This document shows positions 12,821 to 26,700 of a stretch of DNA of 64,000 nt, one piece after another; position 1 is the first letter of the stretch, and each line of letters starts with the position of its first letter. Position numbers and translations under genes: made by a program. Location: contig NW_002476004.1 of the NCBI RefSeq assembly GCF_000189635.1, forward strand, positions 2,936 to 66,935. The letters are read 5' to 3'. The notes under the pieces are model-generated. The model saw only the letters and a list, made by a program, of their open reading frames with translations, did no database searches and was not told where the DNA came from. This stretch comes from Tetrahymena thermophila SB210 (taxonomy: Eukaryota; Ciliophora; Oligohymenophorea; Hymenostomatida; Tetrahymenidae).

Positions 12821-13678
12821 ATTTTGTAACTAACTAACTAATTAATTATATTTTTTTTAAGACTTTGATATTTTAAAAAAGATATTAATTATTAATATCA
12901 ATCACTTCTACTATTCAATATCAAAAATAAGCATAATAGAAAGAAAGAAAAAATAAGTTTTAAATTAAAAATATCAAAAATTTTAAAAATTAATAAATAT
13001 TTATTTATTTAAAATCCAATTAATTCAAAAATATTGTATATTTTAAAGAAATTATACTACTATTTATTAAAGGCTCTTTTTATTCAGCGAAAAGCATACT
13101 AATTGAGATGTGATTAAAATATAATATTCATATACTATTTATTTGTTTAATATCATAACATTTTACTAATTTAATTATTAATTATAATTTCTACTTAAAT
13201 GAATTAGATTTATACAAATAAATACCAATTTAAGAGGGAATTAATTTATTTAAATTACATTTGTCTTATTTTAACAAATAAAAATTCTTAGTAAAATCGA
13301 TTCATCAAAAAAGTTTTGCATTAATTTTTAGATGCTAAATAATTATAAGTGATAATGGATAACTTAAATTTGTTTATTAATGCAATATAAATTTAGAAAA
13401 AAGATTGATTACTCACAAAAGCAAAAATAAAAAACTCATTGAATAATTTAATATGTCAAAATTATGAATTTTGATATTGAAGAAAATGCTGAAAATAATT
13501 TTAAACTTAAAATATTGATAAACCAATAAATGCGATTTTTAAAATTAATAATTAAAATTTTTGTGTATTAATAAATTCATAAAAAATGAAATTAAATTTA
13601 TTTATTTATTATTTTATGAAAAAATAACTTAAAAAAATACAAATAAATTTAAAATGTAAAATACAGTTTATTGAATTT
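12821..13678. other. AT-rich spacer upstream of ZMYND10
   Basis: The stretch lies between the ATG of ZMYND10 and the stop of THC1, both on the minus strand, so it holds the ZMYND10 promoter and the THC1 3' end. No coding frame or repeat of note was seen. Confidence 0.5.
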
Positions 13679-16045
13679 TCAAATATTTTATTTTTATACA
13701 GGTTCTCCATTACCATTGTACAAATTTTTGGAGAAGTGATATTAACCTTGAGATATTTTTTAGTATCTATTTAAAGCTACTAATGGGAATGATTGTGCAT
13801 ATGAGGGGTACTATAAATAGAGTAATCCTCTGTGACCTGTTCCTATTGTGGAGTGATCATAGAAGGTATTATCGTCTCTTTTGAATTAATCTAATAAATA
13901 CTAAGCAGCTCTATCTGCAGCATGCTTAATTTGTTCATTTTAATTATAAACTTCTAAAAGAGCTAATAGTCCCCATGAGGTTTGAGTGACAGTAGATTTA
14001 CCTATACCATTCCACTTTTCAGGATCATTATAAGAAAGGACACATTCACCAAAGCCACCATCTTTATTTTATTTATTAAGCAAATAATTTATACTATTTT
14101 GTACCCACTGTTCATTTAAGTCGTAATTGACTCTTGCTAAACCTGGTACAACAGCTCCAACAGCCATAATGTAATTTACACCCCATCTAGCTTACCAAGA
14201 TCCCCACTTGTTCTAAGTCTTTCTTTGATATTTAATCATATTTTAAATCTAAGGATGATTAGCTTGATATCCAAACTCACCCAATCCTTCCATGATGTGA
14301 CCAGTAATATCAGGACATGAGGGATCGAAGATTTCAGCTGAGTTAGCAATACCAGCCATATTGAAGGCAAACTTGAACAATAAATTGTCTTCATTTTTAC
14401 CTATTTTAAAATAAAGTAGAAGTGTTAATAATATTATATTTATTTTAAGTACATTTGTAATTTTATTTAAATGTATCTTTCAATTGAAATAATTAAAAGA
14501 TTTATTTTTATTAAATAAAGAAATGGAATAAATTATCAATATTAAATTACCTTTGTCAAAAGCTGGATAGCCACCATCGTCATTTTGCATAGAGAAAAGC
14601 CATTCAATAGTTTCAGGGATTTACTTTTAGAAGGCTTCTTTGTAGTAACTCATAACAACGAGAAGTAATCCAGTGTCATCAGTGTCAGGAGCATATTCGA
14701 AATCATATCCATAACCTATACCTTTTTTAGGTTAAAGACCTTCTTTGACCATATTTTATACGATAGGGAAGATTCTTTCTTTATCTTAGCCACTTTCAAG
14801 CATAGCCCAACTAATAAGAATGGTATCCCACCATCTACCATCATCCAAAGAGCCGTGATAAGCTTCTCTAAAGTTAAAGTAGTTAAACTCAACGAAATAG
14901 TATCCGTCTTCGTAAGCCTTTTGTATTTCGTTTTGGTATAGATGAGGGTGCTTTGACTAAAAGTCTTTGAAGGACATTAAAGTCAAGAGGGTTGAAATAG
15001 TGTAGGCACCGAAACTTCCAAGAGGTTGTTTAAGTTTGAAGATTTCGTCCATTAAGATCAAGAGATCGCTATCAGGATTAAGTGTAGAGTATTCTCTTGG
15101 ACTGATTTTAATACCGTTCTTAGGGTAATTGATCCAGAGCTCTCTCAAATCAGCAACAGGAACATTGAAAACAGTTCTTTAGTAACGCAAATAAGCTAAG
15201 GCAGTTAAATGTGGATAGACCCATTATGCAACAATATCCTTAACGTAGGTATATTTGAAAATTCCATTCTACTTGAAGATGAACAATGGGACATACCATA
15301 AATCTTCCCAACTATTTAATTATTTAAAATAAAATAAGCTATTGAGTCAAAATGGCTTTTAAATATTAACAGAATAATAAGCTAATTAAATTAGTATATT
15401 TGCTTATATTTACTGCTTTTATTTATAATAAATTAATTCATTTTTATATTTGCAGTTGAAGCTAATTATTTAAGTAGAAATTATTATTTGAGCAAAATAT
15501 GGGAGAATAATTTAAAATTGATTGTTTATTTCTAAAATATTGATGAAAAAGAAACTTTACCTGTATTAACCGAAGGCTGCTAACTTAAACTTGGTCATTG
15601 TTTGAGTTGCTTCAATACCACCCTAAGCAACTATCCATTTTCTAGCCTTTTATAGAGCAGCTTCAATTTTAGGATTGTTGTTAATAGACTTTAAGTACCA
15701 GTAGTTAAAGACAGTAGCATCTAACTAACCAGTTTCAAGATTTTGTTCTCTGACTTGCTCCCATGAACCATCTTCGAATTAAGTCTAGAGGAGACGTTCT
15801 GTAAAGTATGTAGCGTTGAAAGCAGATTTATGAGTCCAATTCAAGACGAGTAACTCGAAGTAGTATTCACTGATAAACATTTCGCCTAAGTAAGGAGGAT
15901 AGTACCAAGTATTGTTGTGTACTTCTGCCCAATTAATGCCTTGCTAGATAGAGATGGCATTTTAGACTTCAGTGAGATTAACGCTGGCATTAACGCTTGA
16001 GAATAAAAAGAGACCTATAATTAAGCCTATGAGTATCTTCTTCAT
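13679..16045 (-). CDS. THC1: Tetrahymanol synthase (squalene-tetrahymanol cyclase)
   Basis: Three exons (15561-16045, 14551-15311, 13679-14400) total 1968 nt and give 655 aa, the length I recall for Tetrahymena thermophila THC1. The protein shows the squalene-hopene cyclase fold markers: the protonating DxDD motif as D371-T-D373-D374-T in the second exon, QW-type motifs (DGSWEQ, SLDDGRWW, MQNDDGGYPAFD, NKDGGFGE) and the conserved DPSCPDITGHIMEGLG and GSWQARWG segments. Family members cyclise squalene without epoxidation. In Tetrahymena the product is tetrahymanol, a sterol substitute in membranes. The N-terminus is a hydrophobic stretch (residues about 4-20) that looks like a signal peptide or membrane anchor. 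Upstream lies a cluster of palindromes described separately. Base composition and codon use are richer in C than the neighbours, consistent with high expression. Confidence 0.95.
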
Positions 16046-16093
16046 GTATGAAAGAGTTTTAGCTTTTTTCTTATTTACTAATTTATGAGTTGA

Positions 16094-16458
16094 TTAATAA
16101 TATTATTAAAACCTTGAAGTTAGAGTTGGTTTTTAAAGCTAAGGTTGACTATACAATCAATTAATTGCTAACAATATTAAGCCAAATTTGAATTTAACTT
16201 GAAACGAATTTAATATAATAAATTCCTTACATATATAATATTATTAAAGTCCCAGTATTCATGTCATTTTTCTTAACTTTTTCAAATCTAACACGCACTT
16301 AAAACTCTTTACGTCAATTTTTATTTTAGCTCAGTCAATTTTTCCATTGATTTGTTCATGATAATATGTAATTTCGTCATGACATCACCTCAAACATATC
16401 AATTTTTCTTTAATAATATTATTAAAAGAACTTTCTATTCCTTTAATAATATTATTAA
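16094..16458. promoter_or_regulatory. Cluster of TTAATAATATTATTAA palindromes upstream of THC1
   Basis: Perfect 16-bp palindromes lie at 16094-16109, 16410-16425 (an 18-bp perfect palindrome TTTAATAATATTATTAAA if extended to 16409-16426) and 16443-16458. A partial copy lies at about 16235-16248. All sit within about 415 bp upstream of the THC1 start at 16045. Tetrahymanol synthesis is known to be switched off when cells are given sterols, so a dimeric-regulator binding site is a reasonable inference, but AT-richness makes chance palindromes likelier than in balanced DNA. Confidence 0.45.
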
Positions 16459-17344
16459 TTCTTAACTTACAACATAATATTACAAATAATTCTTATCAAT
16501 AACTTTTAATTTTTCATCGTTTTCCCCCCTCCTATTAACTTAATGCTTCTCTAAATACATATAAATTGAAATTAGCTTTCACTAAATAGATTTAGAAACA
16601 AGCCATACTCATATTTAAATTTTACTTTGTTTTTTTAGATTTATAAAAAGATCATACGATTTAGCAAACAGTGACTAAAAAAATAATAATATTTTCGTAA
16701 TAATGAGGTTATGTTAAAAAGATTAGTTGGTACTTAGGATTTTAACTTCATTTTTGAATACTATTTCTAGAAATTAATTTTGCATATGAATGCTATCTTG
16801 TTTATATTTTCTTATAATGATTTACTAATATTTCTTATATTGCTATTGTAACATTATTAATCACACATTAATTTTAATCAATAAAAGCTAATCATTTACT
16901 TTGAAAAATATATATAATAAAATACTTCTGTATTTTATAATGTAGAAAATTAATTTTATAAAAGTAAAGTGCCTTAATATATGCAGTCTTAATTTTTAAT
17001 TATTATTAAATTATGAGGGAATGATTAAAAAATTAAATTAAAATAATTATTTTCTGAACTTCAAAAATGTATGAATTCATTAAATAAATTTTATAAATAA
17101 TTAGTTAAACCCTATCCTATTTTTTAAATGATAAATATTCAGATAAATAATTAAAAATAATAATCATTTGAATAATGATTGAATGAGTGAATGTTTGCAA
17201 AAAAAGAAGAATTAATTTTTAACTATATTTTCTAAAAAACGAACTAATTTATGTATGTATTAATTAATATATAAGATGAAATATATAATTATAATTGATT
17301 TAATATTTCTTTAATTTATTTATTTATCTATTTTATATTTTTAA
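16459..17344. other. Spacer upstream of THC1 and downstream of the Asn-rich gene
   Basis: AT-rich with no supported gene. An isolated C-run (CCCCCCTCCT, 16524-16533) stands out against the composition. The 3' region of the Asn-rich gene must lie near 17345. Confidence 0.5.
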
Positions 17345-18097
17345 TCATGGAATAATTACATTACCAGTTTTGTTGCCATTATTATTATGGTCATTATTTC
17401 CATTACCGTTGTTGTCTTTACTTCCATTGCCATTGTCGTTTTCATTATTGTCTTAGCTACCATTTCCATTGTGACTTAAATTACCATCGTTATTTCCATT
17501 TCCGTTACCATCATTAGAGTGATTTCCATCATTGTTATTATCACCGTTTCCATTGTTTTTATTGCTGTTGTTACCATTGCCGTTGTTATTATTGTTGTTA
17601 TCGTTACTGAAATTATTATTGTTGTTGTTGCTATTGTTGTTATCGTTGTTATTGTTGTTATTGTTGTTATTATCATTGGAATTTAATTGAACGTTATTGT
17701 TGCTTAAGTAGTTTAAACCATTGTTATTATCACTATTAATAGCATTAAAACTGTCGTTATTATCATTATATTTACCAACATTATTTTGGTTACCTTTGTT
17801 ATTGCTGCTGCCATTACCATTGTTACCCAAACCGTTTCCGTTATTATTATCTTATGGTTTACTATCAAGTACACGTTGATGACGAGCCAAATTCATAAGC
17901 TTTAGTAAATTTTCGGGGTCAATATCATTTTCATAGGCAAACAAGAAAACTTCAAGTTAAGCTTAAGTTCTAGGAAGTTAGGTGACTCTTTCTCTCAATT
18001 CAATTATGCTTTCAATCAAAGTATTAGTTTAAGTTCTCTAGCAAAGAATTAAACTAGAACTAAGCAAAATACTTACTAGCAAGAGTTGCTTATACAT
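17345..18097 (-). CDS. Small secreted Asn/Gly-rich low-complexity protein
   Basis: A single open frame of 251 codons from ATG at 18097 to TGA at 17345 gives 250 aa, with several in-frame TAA/TAG read as Gln. Residues 1-20 form a clear signal peptide (MYKQLLLVSILLSSSLILCQ). Residues about 25-85 form a short helical segment with Leu/Glu repeats. From about residue 90 to the end the protein is almost only Asn, Gly, Asp, Ser and Lys, with Asn runs written as mixed AAT/AAC codons. No catalytic or binding motif is seen. It could be a secreted coat, mucocyst or matrix component, but that is only inference from the signal peptide and composition. No intron is needed, although a GTAAGT occurs near the 5' end. 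Confidence 0.85.
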
Positions 18098-20780
18098 TTT
18101 CAGAGATTTAACTTGAAATATTTTTTTTATTTTTTTATTTGTTTTTTATTTTTTTCTTAATTAAATTATTTATTGACTGTATAAAATTGAGTTTTTAAAT
18201 ATTTTGGAGATTCAATTTTCTAATTATAAAATTTTCTAAGAACCAAATATTGACTTTTGAGTAAAAAATATCGAATCAGGTAGATTAATATCAAAATAAA
18301 TTCCACTAATCTTTTAAAAGATATTATTTAATTAAACAATTAATATTTTGCTGTTGTTTCGATCAATCTTGTTTATCAAAGCTTTAAACAAACTTTAACA
18401 ATAAAATAGTTATTATTAACTTTGAATTATTGAAATACATATAAATGAAAAGAATAATTTATTTTATAAAGGAGTTCATCACACATATTAAAATATCTAA
18501 TAAAAAATCAAAACATTAAAATAAATTTGTTTACAAATATTTAGAAAAAATAAAAATTAATTTTTCTATTTATTTATATAATAAATATTTTATTTACTAA
18601 AAAATCCTACTAAATAAATATTACCATGCTTAATTATTTTAAATTACAAATTAACATTTTTAAGTATATTCCTAAAAGAAAATTGAAAGGTAAAATAAAC
18701 GTTAATTATGAATGAGTTAATTTAAAAGAAATTCAATTCTTCTAAGGAAAAATATCCTAATTTATATTTTTATTTGCAATTGACAAAAAAAATCATACAA
18801 AGAAACAATCAATCAACACTATTTATTTTATTTTTTAAATAGTATAATTTATATAAATTTTACAAGTAGAATATTATAAAATTAAATAAGTTATTTCTTA
18901 GGAATTCTTATTTATAATAAATTAAATTATTTTCCAATAAATAATCATAAATAGAATAAAATTAAAAATGAATTCATTAATTTATTTAAGAGGTAAATTC
19001 GTGCTTTCAGGTTTTAAAAATATATTTTAAATTATATTTAAACATTCTAAACTTTTTGAATTAAAGTAAATTTTTAAAATTGATTATTGTTAATTATAAA
19101 AAAAATAATGAGAAATATAAAAACACAGAATATATTTGATTATTTGGTCATCAAATAGTGGCTATAATAAAAATAAGTATTAAAATTGCTTATCATAGTT
19201 TTTTTGACATATTATTTGGAGATAAAAGTATATTTTTTAGATAATATGACTAAAAATCGGTTAATTTGATATTTAAGTAAAGTAAAAAGACGCATTTTAA
19301 ATGTATCTGATTTATGAGTATTATCTTAATACAGTTATCAAAAAAATACTATTAATTAGAATTCATAAGAAAAGAAATAAAAATTAATAAATTCTTAATT
19401 AATTATAATTTTAGTAATTATCTTTGCTTATTTTTTATCACTTGTACTTATTCATTATTGATATTTAGAGTGTAAAATATATAGAAGTTTCATTAATAGT
19501 ATGTTAAATTTAATTATTTTACAATTTTCTTTATTTTTAATCTATAAAATAATTATCCTTAATTTTAATAAAATTATTTAAGTTCTTGTAAAAGAATTAT
19601 AATTTATAGTTTATTAAATTGAAATTTAATCATTATTAAATCACTACCTATTTTTATCTCCATATTTATTAAAAAATAATAATAATAAATTTTTTATGGA
19701 GTAATTTGATTAAATCTTTATTCTTAGTTATTAATAACATGCACATGTTTATATTATTATCTTAAAAATCCAATAAAATTATATTTATTTCTTCTTTGTT
19801 TCAAAACAACTTGAATTTTAAATAAAGAAAACGTTAAAAAAAAAATTTTAAATTTGCTTACATAATCATAAACTGAAATTTTAATGTCATAAAAATGAAA
19901 ATGAATGCTTGTTTATTTATTATTTTATAATAGACAATTTATTTCCAATCTTCGTAGAAAAGTTCTAAATTATCATTTTTGTGTTGATTAATATTTATAT
20001 TTTACTTATGAAATAGCAATGTCAAAAATAAGTTTTATTTATTATCTTACTTAATATATTCAATAAAAACTCATTTATTTTTAATTCAATTTTAAAAGCA
20101 TTTTAATTTTAATTTTAGAAACATATTAATTTTAATAATAATTCAGAATATTCAAAAATATAAATTAATTTTAATCTTGATGAATTTACAAATAAATAAA
20201 TTTAAATTTAAAAAATATCAATATGAAACATTAATTTTAATTACTATATTAATGGGGGAGAGAATGAGGCAGATCGAATTTTTAGTTGTCAATATAATTG
20301 TTGCTATTAAGTAATTTAAAAAGGGTTTAATTAATAAATACTGAGTATTTCTTAATTTTTAAGTCATATTAATTTAATTTTTGAAGATAAATTGTATTAA
20401 AAAAATTTTTAATTGTATTTTGAAAACTAATAAATTATTTTTTAAATATATTAAGAATTATGATAAATATTTCATGCAAAATATATAGTGTGAAACATTC
20501 AAATTAGAAATTTGATTCATTATATAAAAAAAAATATTCTAGTTTAATTTTATAATTAAATTAATTTAAATATTATTTATGAATTGATTAATTGATCGAT
20601 TTATTTACTTATTTATAAGTTTTATTTACAGAAAAAATGAAAAATATATAAATTTGTATATAATTTGTATGATTCATAAAATAATGCAAAAGCCATTTAT
20701 AAATATATTTTATTGAAATTAATTTATTTTTATAATGAAATGAGAAGGCTAAAAACATTTTAGTATCTGATTGATAAGTA
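18098..20780. other. Long AT-rich spacer, 2.7 kb
   Basis: I found no coding frame, RNA gene or repeat here. It must include the promoter of the Asn-rich gene (just above 18097) and the 3' end of the kinase gene (just below 20781). A G-rich patch near 20255-20275 is the only compositional break. Confidence 0.5.
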
Positions 20781-23700
20781 TCATGCATGAGGCCACCAGC
20801 CTTTGAACATGTCTCTTAGACAATAATCGTCTTTAGAGATCTAAATAAGACTGTCTATGCCTTCTTCAGTTGATTTAAAGTTAGTCATTTTAATTCTATT
20901 CTTAATTTGATTGCATAGCTGGTTAAAGTTTGTTTTTTTACATCCCTCTAGTTCGTTGGTAAAGCAATCCCAAAAGCCAATGATATCATCCAAATGTTTT
21001 GAGAAACACATACAAATGTCTATCATGGCTTTTCTAAAGAGACCATAAGACTTGAAAGAACCCAAAGCAAATTCCATATTTTTTGTTAATCTAAATGGAA
21101 TAGTTTCTGGAACATTAAGCTATTTACCTGAACCAAAGATAAGAGCGTAGTCAATATGGACTATTTCACCATTAATTTTTTTAATTAATATATTATCAGT
21201 GTGTCTATCTCCAAGTCCAATAAGATAGCCTAATATGCACCATGATGCATAAGTCCTCAAGTAGTTTTCTTTTGCTGTGTACCATTATTAAGAATCAAGG
21301 AATCGTTAGTTGAAGAAGTCTTAAAATACAGAAGGAAGGCTCTTTTGTTTATTCCATTCTTCTCTGCTTAATTTATCTGAGTCTAGTTTTAATTAATAGA
21401 ACTAGCTCTTTTGCTTCTTCTCTTACCACAGCTAATCTAAAATCGTCTTTAAAGTTAGTGTATCATCAACCCATTCTACAATGCAGCTGTGAAGTATTTT
21501 TTAAGTAATATTAATAATTTATAGTAATGAATTTTTCAATTTAATAATAAAATTATAAAAATATGAATTGAAATGTATTAATTAATTAATTAATTATTAC
21601 CTTTAGCTGTTTAATCTTAGAATTGTATAAGAAGGCATTTCATAAAATCCAAGTTATTCTTTGTAAAGAATAAGGTTCAAGAATGAAATCAACTCACTTG
21701 TTCTCTGCTCGTAGACATTTTCACTTTGAGTTTGAGATTTGATTAAAAATTTCTTTTTAGTTCCATCAGAACATTAAACAGTTAAGAGTTTTGGTTTTTG
21801 TTTGGAGCTCATAATTCTGACAACATCATCAAACTTTTCCATGTATACTGGATTATTATGGTAAGGATTATAATTAGGTTCTACATTTCTGCTTTATGGC
21901 ATCTTTGGGAAAATGTATTCCTTTTTGGGAAGAATCAGTCTCAGGTTAGCCAGTGATTTTACCAAGTAGTTTTCGATTTTCATAGTAGTACTAGATCCCT
22001 ATATTTAAAGTAGATTAGTTGGTTAGGCATTAAAAATAATATTTAATTTCAAGATATAAAAAAAGAATAATTTATCAGAGAGAAATTGAATATTTACGTC
22101 TGGCGCTTTAATTGCAAAATTTAATAAATTGTAGTAGAAGTTAGAAACTCTATTTATTTGTTCATAACTTGATGGATTTATTTCATTAATCTTTTTAAGA
22201 ATAGCAGAAGCTCTTTATTCAGTATATTCATCCTTTTGCACAGAGCTTTAATTGCTAATCATTTAGTACATGTATTTAAGAGGTAATAACCACCAGACAC
22301 TTTAGTCAGGATATTCAGCACCTAATTAATTATTTTGATTTTAAATATAAAAGTTAGTTAAAGAATATTAAAAGCTATAATTTAATGTCTATTTATGGTA
22401 ATATTTAAATATATTCTTTTAGTTATTTGTTTATTTGAAAGCATTCATTACCTACTTTTGCCAGGAGATCAATAAATAAATTAGCACACTACTAATAAGG
22501 TATTGTGATATGCGAGGTTAGCTGATTGACAACACTGGTTAATTTGAAGGTTTCTATTTTATTGCAAGTTTCGGATATTTATAAGAAATTCTTAATTTTA
22601 TTATTTAAAAATATTTTAATTATTTTTATAAAGATAAAATGAAAAATGAATTTTACTTTGTCAAATTTTTGCTTGACAAGCTGAGCTTTTTTAGTTTACA
22701 AATTTGCCACATCCTAAAAAAGTTCTACTAGCAAGCGTATTGCTCTTGGAAGAGACTGATGAATGTATTAATGTCCATTTGATGCTGCTAAGAGATAGAG
22801 CTAAATAGCTTTTATTTTTTGGTCAATCTCTTTGTCATTAGGGTTGTCTGATATTAATTCATTTTCATCTATAAACTTTGCATACTTGAAACACAATTTC
22901 TCACTTTCAGAATTTTACTGAACTAACTTAATAAACTCGCTGTGGATTAAAGACTCAGAGAAAATCTAGAAATTATGTTGATATTTATAAGTAACTTTCT
23001 TTATTTTAAAATCAATTCCATCAAATTTTTATAGCTTATGAATAGCTTTCTTTATATTTCCCAGTTTCTTTTCAATCTTTGCCTAAAGAGTGTATATTTC
23101 CTAAGAAGAAAATGAATCTTTTTTTTCCTTCCAAACCTATTTAGCTCTCTTCAAAATAGTTAAAGCATCAGAGTATTTTTCTTTTTAAGGTTTTAAATAT
23201 TTTAGTTAAATTAATTTTATTTCATGTTTAAAACTTTATTATCATATCTTAATTATTTTTCTATAATATTTAATATCTATAACTGACAAATAATTAATTT
23301 GCTAAAATTAAAATTTCATAAAAAATTTAAATTATTTGTAAATTAATTTTTTATTGACAATAAGTATTTTTTGTTTTAAATTTTACTTTATTTTTAATTT
23401 TATTTATTTTTTATTGAATTAAAAATATTTGCTTTAAATTAAAAAATTATAATAATTTTTTGTAAATATTTATTTTTACCTTTTTTATAGTAGTATTTGG
23501 AGAGTCTAAACAAAGAATTTATGTAAATTTTTCTGTATTCTTTGCATTAGTTGTATAGGACGCATATTAAATAATTGTAAACTATTCTTAAATAGCACTC
23601 TTAATCATAACTGAGTAACAACTTAGAAGTCTATTACAGAGCTTGAATTAAGTTAAAAACAGAATACTAGTTTATTATTTAGTTGTATGTAATACGACTA

Positions 23701-26700
23701 CCACCTAAAGAGGAAGTATTATTGTTTGGAAATCCTTGGGAATTAGATTTAACAGTTAATTTGAGAAGATAATCTGGTTAAGATTCATCAAAAGAGAAAG
23801 AAGTCTAATCGAAAATAATATCTCCATTTTTAGCCAACTTTGAGTAGTCTTTTTAAAATTTTTATATTTTTAGCATTGTTTCAACATTTAAAAGCACCTA
23901 AATCTTTACTAATACCGAAAATTTACTGTCATAACAACATTTTGCGTTAACTAATTGTAAACTGAAAGCATATTTCAATTTTTGAATTGCAGATTTTAAT
24001 TACTAAAACATATTGTCAAAGCTGTTATTTTTTTCATAGTTCAATATCTTTTAAAATCCCCAGCAGATGCTTCTCAAATATTTCTAAAATGCAAAATCTT
24101 AATTCTAAGATGCAAAATCTGGAATGCTTTTGGAAAGCAAATTAATTAATTTTTATTAGGATTCTTCATCTCTAAAATTTCTATCCACAATATCTTCGTA
24201 TATTTCTGGGCATAAACCATCATTTTTCTGCTTTAAATTAATATCTTGGTATTTCTTGATTTCTGTTTCATCTATTTTATAAGAAAGGATTTATTTATTT
24301 GTAAAAGTATTTAATAGAAATTTTTAATTATTTACCTAAATCTAATTTTCTCATCATTTCAACTACATCAATATTTTTATAATCTTCATTCACTTCTTTA
24401 TAAATATTATATAATTGATAAATGTAATGTGTTCTAAGCTTTTTTATATTCTTGATCTCCTAAGCGTCAGTGAGGTTCAATAATTATATATCTTATTATT
24501 CTAGTTCTTATTCAAGCAGTTAAATAGCACCTTTATGCTCACTCATTTCAACTAACGTTTTGCAATACACCTATGTAGAAATACCTCTCTAAATTTATTT
24601 TTAAAACACAATTAATAATTTGCAAATTTTTCCTCTAAAAAGGCAAAAATAATTAATATATTAATATAAATTAGAATAAATACCTTTATGAATGCAAAAT
24701 TTCTTATAAATCTATTTTTTGGAGATTCTGAATGCATAATACTTTGTGGTCTGAAAGGGTCATAATTTTATTATTTTTCCTATTTGAGCTCTTACCTGAA
24801 CCAAGTGTCTAAGTTGATGAGTGTTTTGGTTATAATTAACTTGTGATTGTGATGGCCTTCTTCTAATATCTTGTTTATAACTGGGATAATTTCTAAATGA
24901 CTATTTTCTGTGCTATTGATATATTTGAAGATTATATAAGGAGTTAAAAACTCTCCTAAGTCACTGTTTGCCATTAGTTCCATGCATCCCTCAATAATTT
25001 TAATGGTTTCATCCTACTTTTTCATCTTCATAATCAGCTCTGCTAGCCATTGCATAAGATTAAACTATTGCTTTTATTGGTGAATAATACTGTGATCTAA
25101 ATTAGTAGCATTTCCATTTGTATTTTCATTTATTCCTCTTGAGCTAAAAGATGCATTCAGCATGTTAGATCTTTCTTCCATATCATCTTGAGATTTACTT
25201 GCTTCGTTTGCACTCAAAAAGCTATTTTAAATTCTCTCATTTAGTTTTTTTCTTTTGCCCTTTTTATAATTAATTAATTAACAAAATTAATTTCAATTCA
25301 ATTCATTTTTTTCAAATTTAATTTTTTTTTACTGTGAATTTATTTTCTACGTACTCTTTGCAAATACAGAGAGAAACTAGAGGTATGTCTGTGTTAAAGA
25401 TATTGACATTTAAAAATGATTTTATTTTTTCTTTTAGATCAGCAGGTGTGAGGTTGATTGGGAGGATATCTTAGTAATTCTCCTGAAAGTCATGCTGTTA
25501 TACTGGCCCAATTAAGCCAAGACAATCCACTAATAGCTCCTACTTTATTTTTACAAGAGCATTCATTGAGTGACTATTCTTTGCAAGAATCTTTTTATTA
25601 TCAGAAAGCTTTGGCAAATTGAGCAACTGTAAATAAATTGCATTTTTCTTTTCTTTAATCTTTTACAAGTGAATCAATGAAAGCTTTTCTTTTTCTTTTT
25701 TCAATTGTATCTCATTTAAGTTTTTACTTTTTAGTTCTTCTTACATACTTTTTGAAATTTTAATTTGAGTAAAATCTTAAGGCTCCTGCAGCAAATTCTT
25801 TAAATACGATAAGATTAAAATAACTTATTCATCGATAAGTGGTTATTCTTGGATTTATTTAAGTTCTTTTTCTATATAATTATATTTGCTATAAATGTCT
25901 TTTTGTGAAATGTAAGCGAAATATTTCTAAAACTTTTCCTAATTTTATTCATGATAAAATATTTAAAATTATTTTTTTATATGTAAATTTACATCCAAAC
26001 TATGATAGTTGTAATTTAAAAACCAGTAGTCTTTCATTTGATGACTTTAGTCTAGATCAGAGTTATTAGTAGAATTGCTGCTGCTTTTAGACGAAGTTTG
26101 AATATTTATTTTCTTTCTGGATGAAGACAAAGAAGAGGAGTCACCTGAACTGTTATAATTTATCTTTTTAATTAGTTTCATTATGATCCTTGTAGCAACT
26201 TACTACGAATATTTGAACAAAGCATCCTCTCTGTTTCTATATACATGCAAAAATGCGAGTAGAAGATGTAAGAATCTCTCATGCTCTTAATTCAAAAGAC
26301 TTCTTTCACTGAAAAGTAGTTCAAAACAAAAAATAAGAAATACCAAAGCAACATATGAAATGCTTCCATCATGAACAAACAAAATAAATCTAACAATTCT
26401 CCAACATGCAGCTTTAATCAAGTATTTATTTGTGGCAGATTAATTAAATTATGAAGAAAATGTCTCCAAAAAAGGAGTTAAAAACCTTATTAAAGCAATT
26501 GCATTTCTTAAAGCGCATATTTTATGCTAGCTAGTTTGAAGAGCTCTACAGTAATTTTCCAAATTTGCTGATATTCTAAATACAGTATCATCCATTCCAT
26601 TAGAAAGGGAAGCTTCTGCAGGTGTGATGAATCTCTTGTAATAATCCAAAAATATCTCCTTTTTCTTGAAGTCAAAAATACAGTTTCCAGCATACTTGGT

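Noticed and set aside
17476-17676. Alternative minus-strand frame rich in Thr/Ile/Met
   Set aside because: It is the shifted frame of the Asn-rich tract; the true frame has a signal peptide and a TGA stop.
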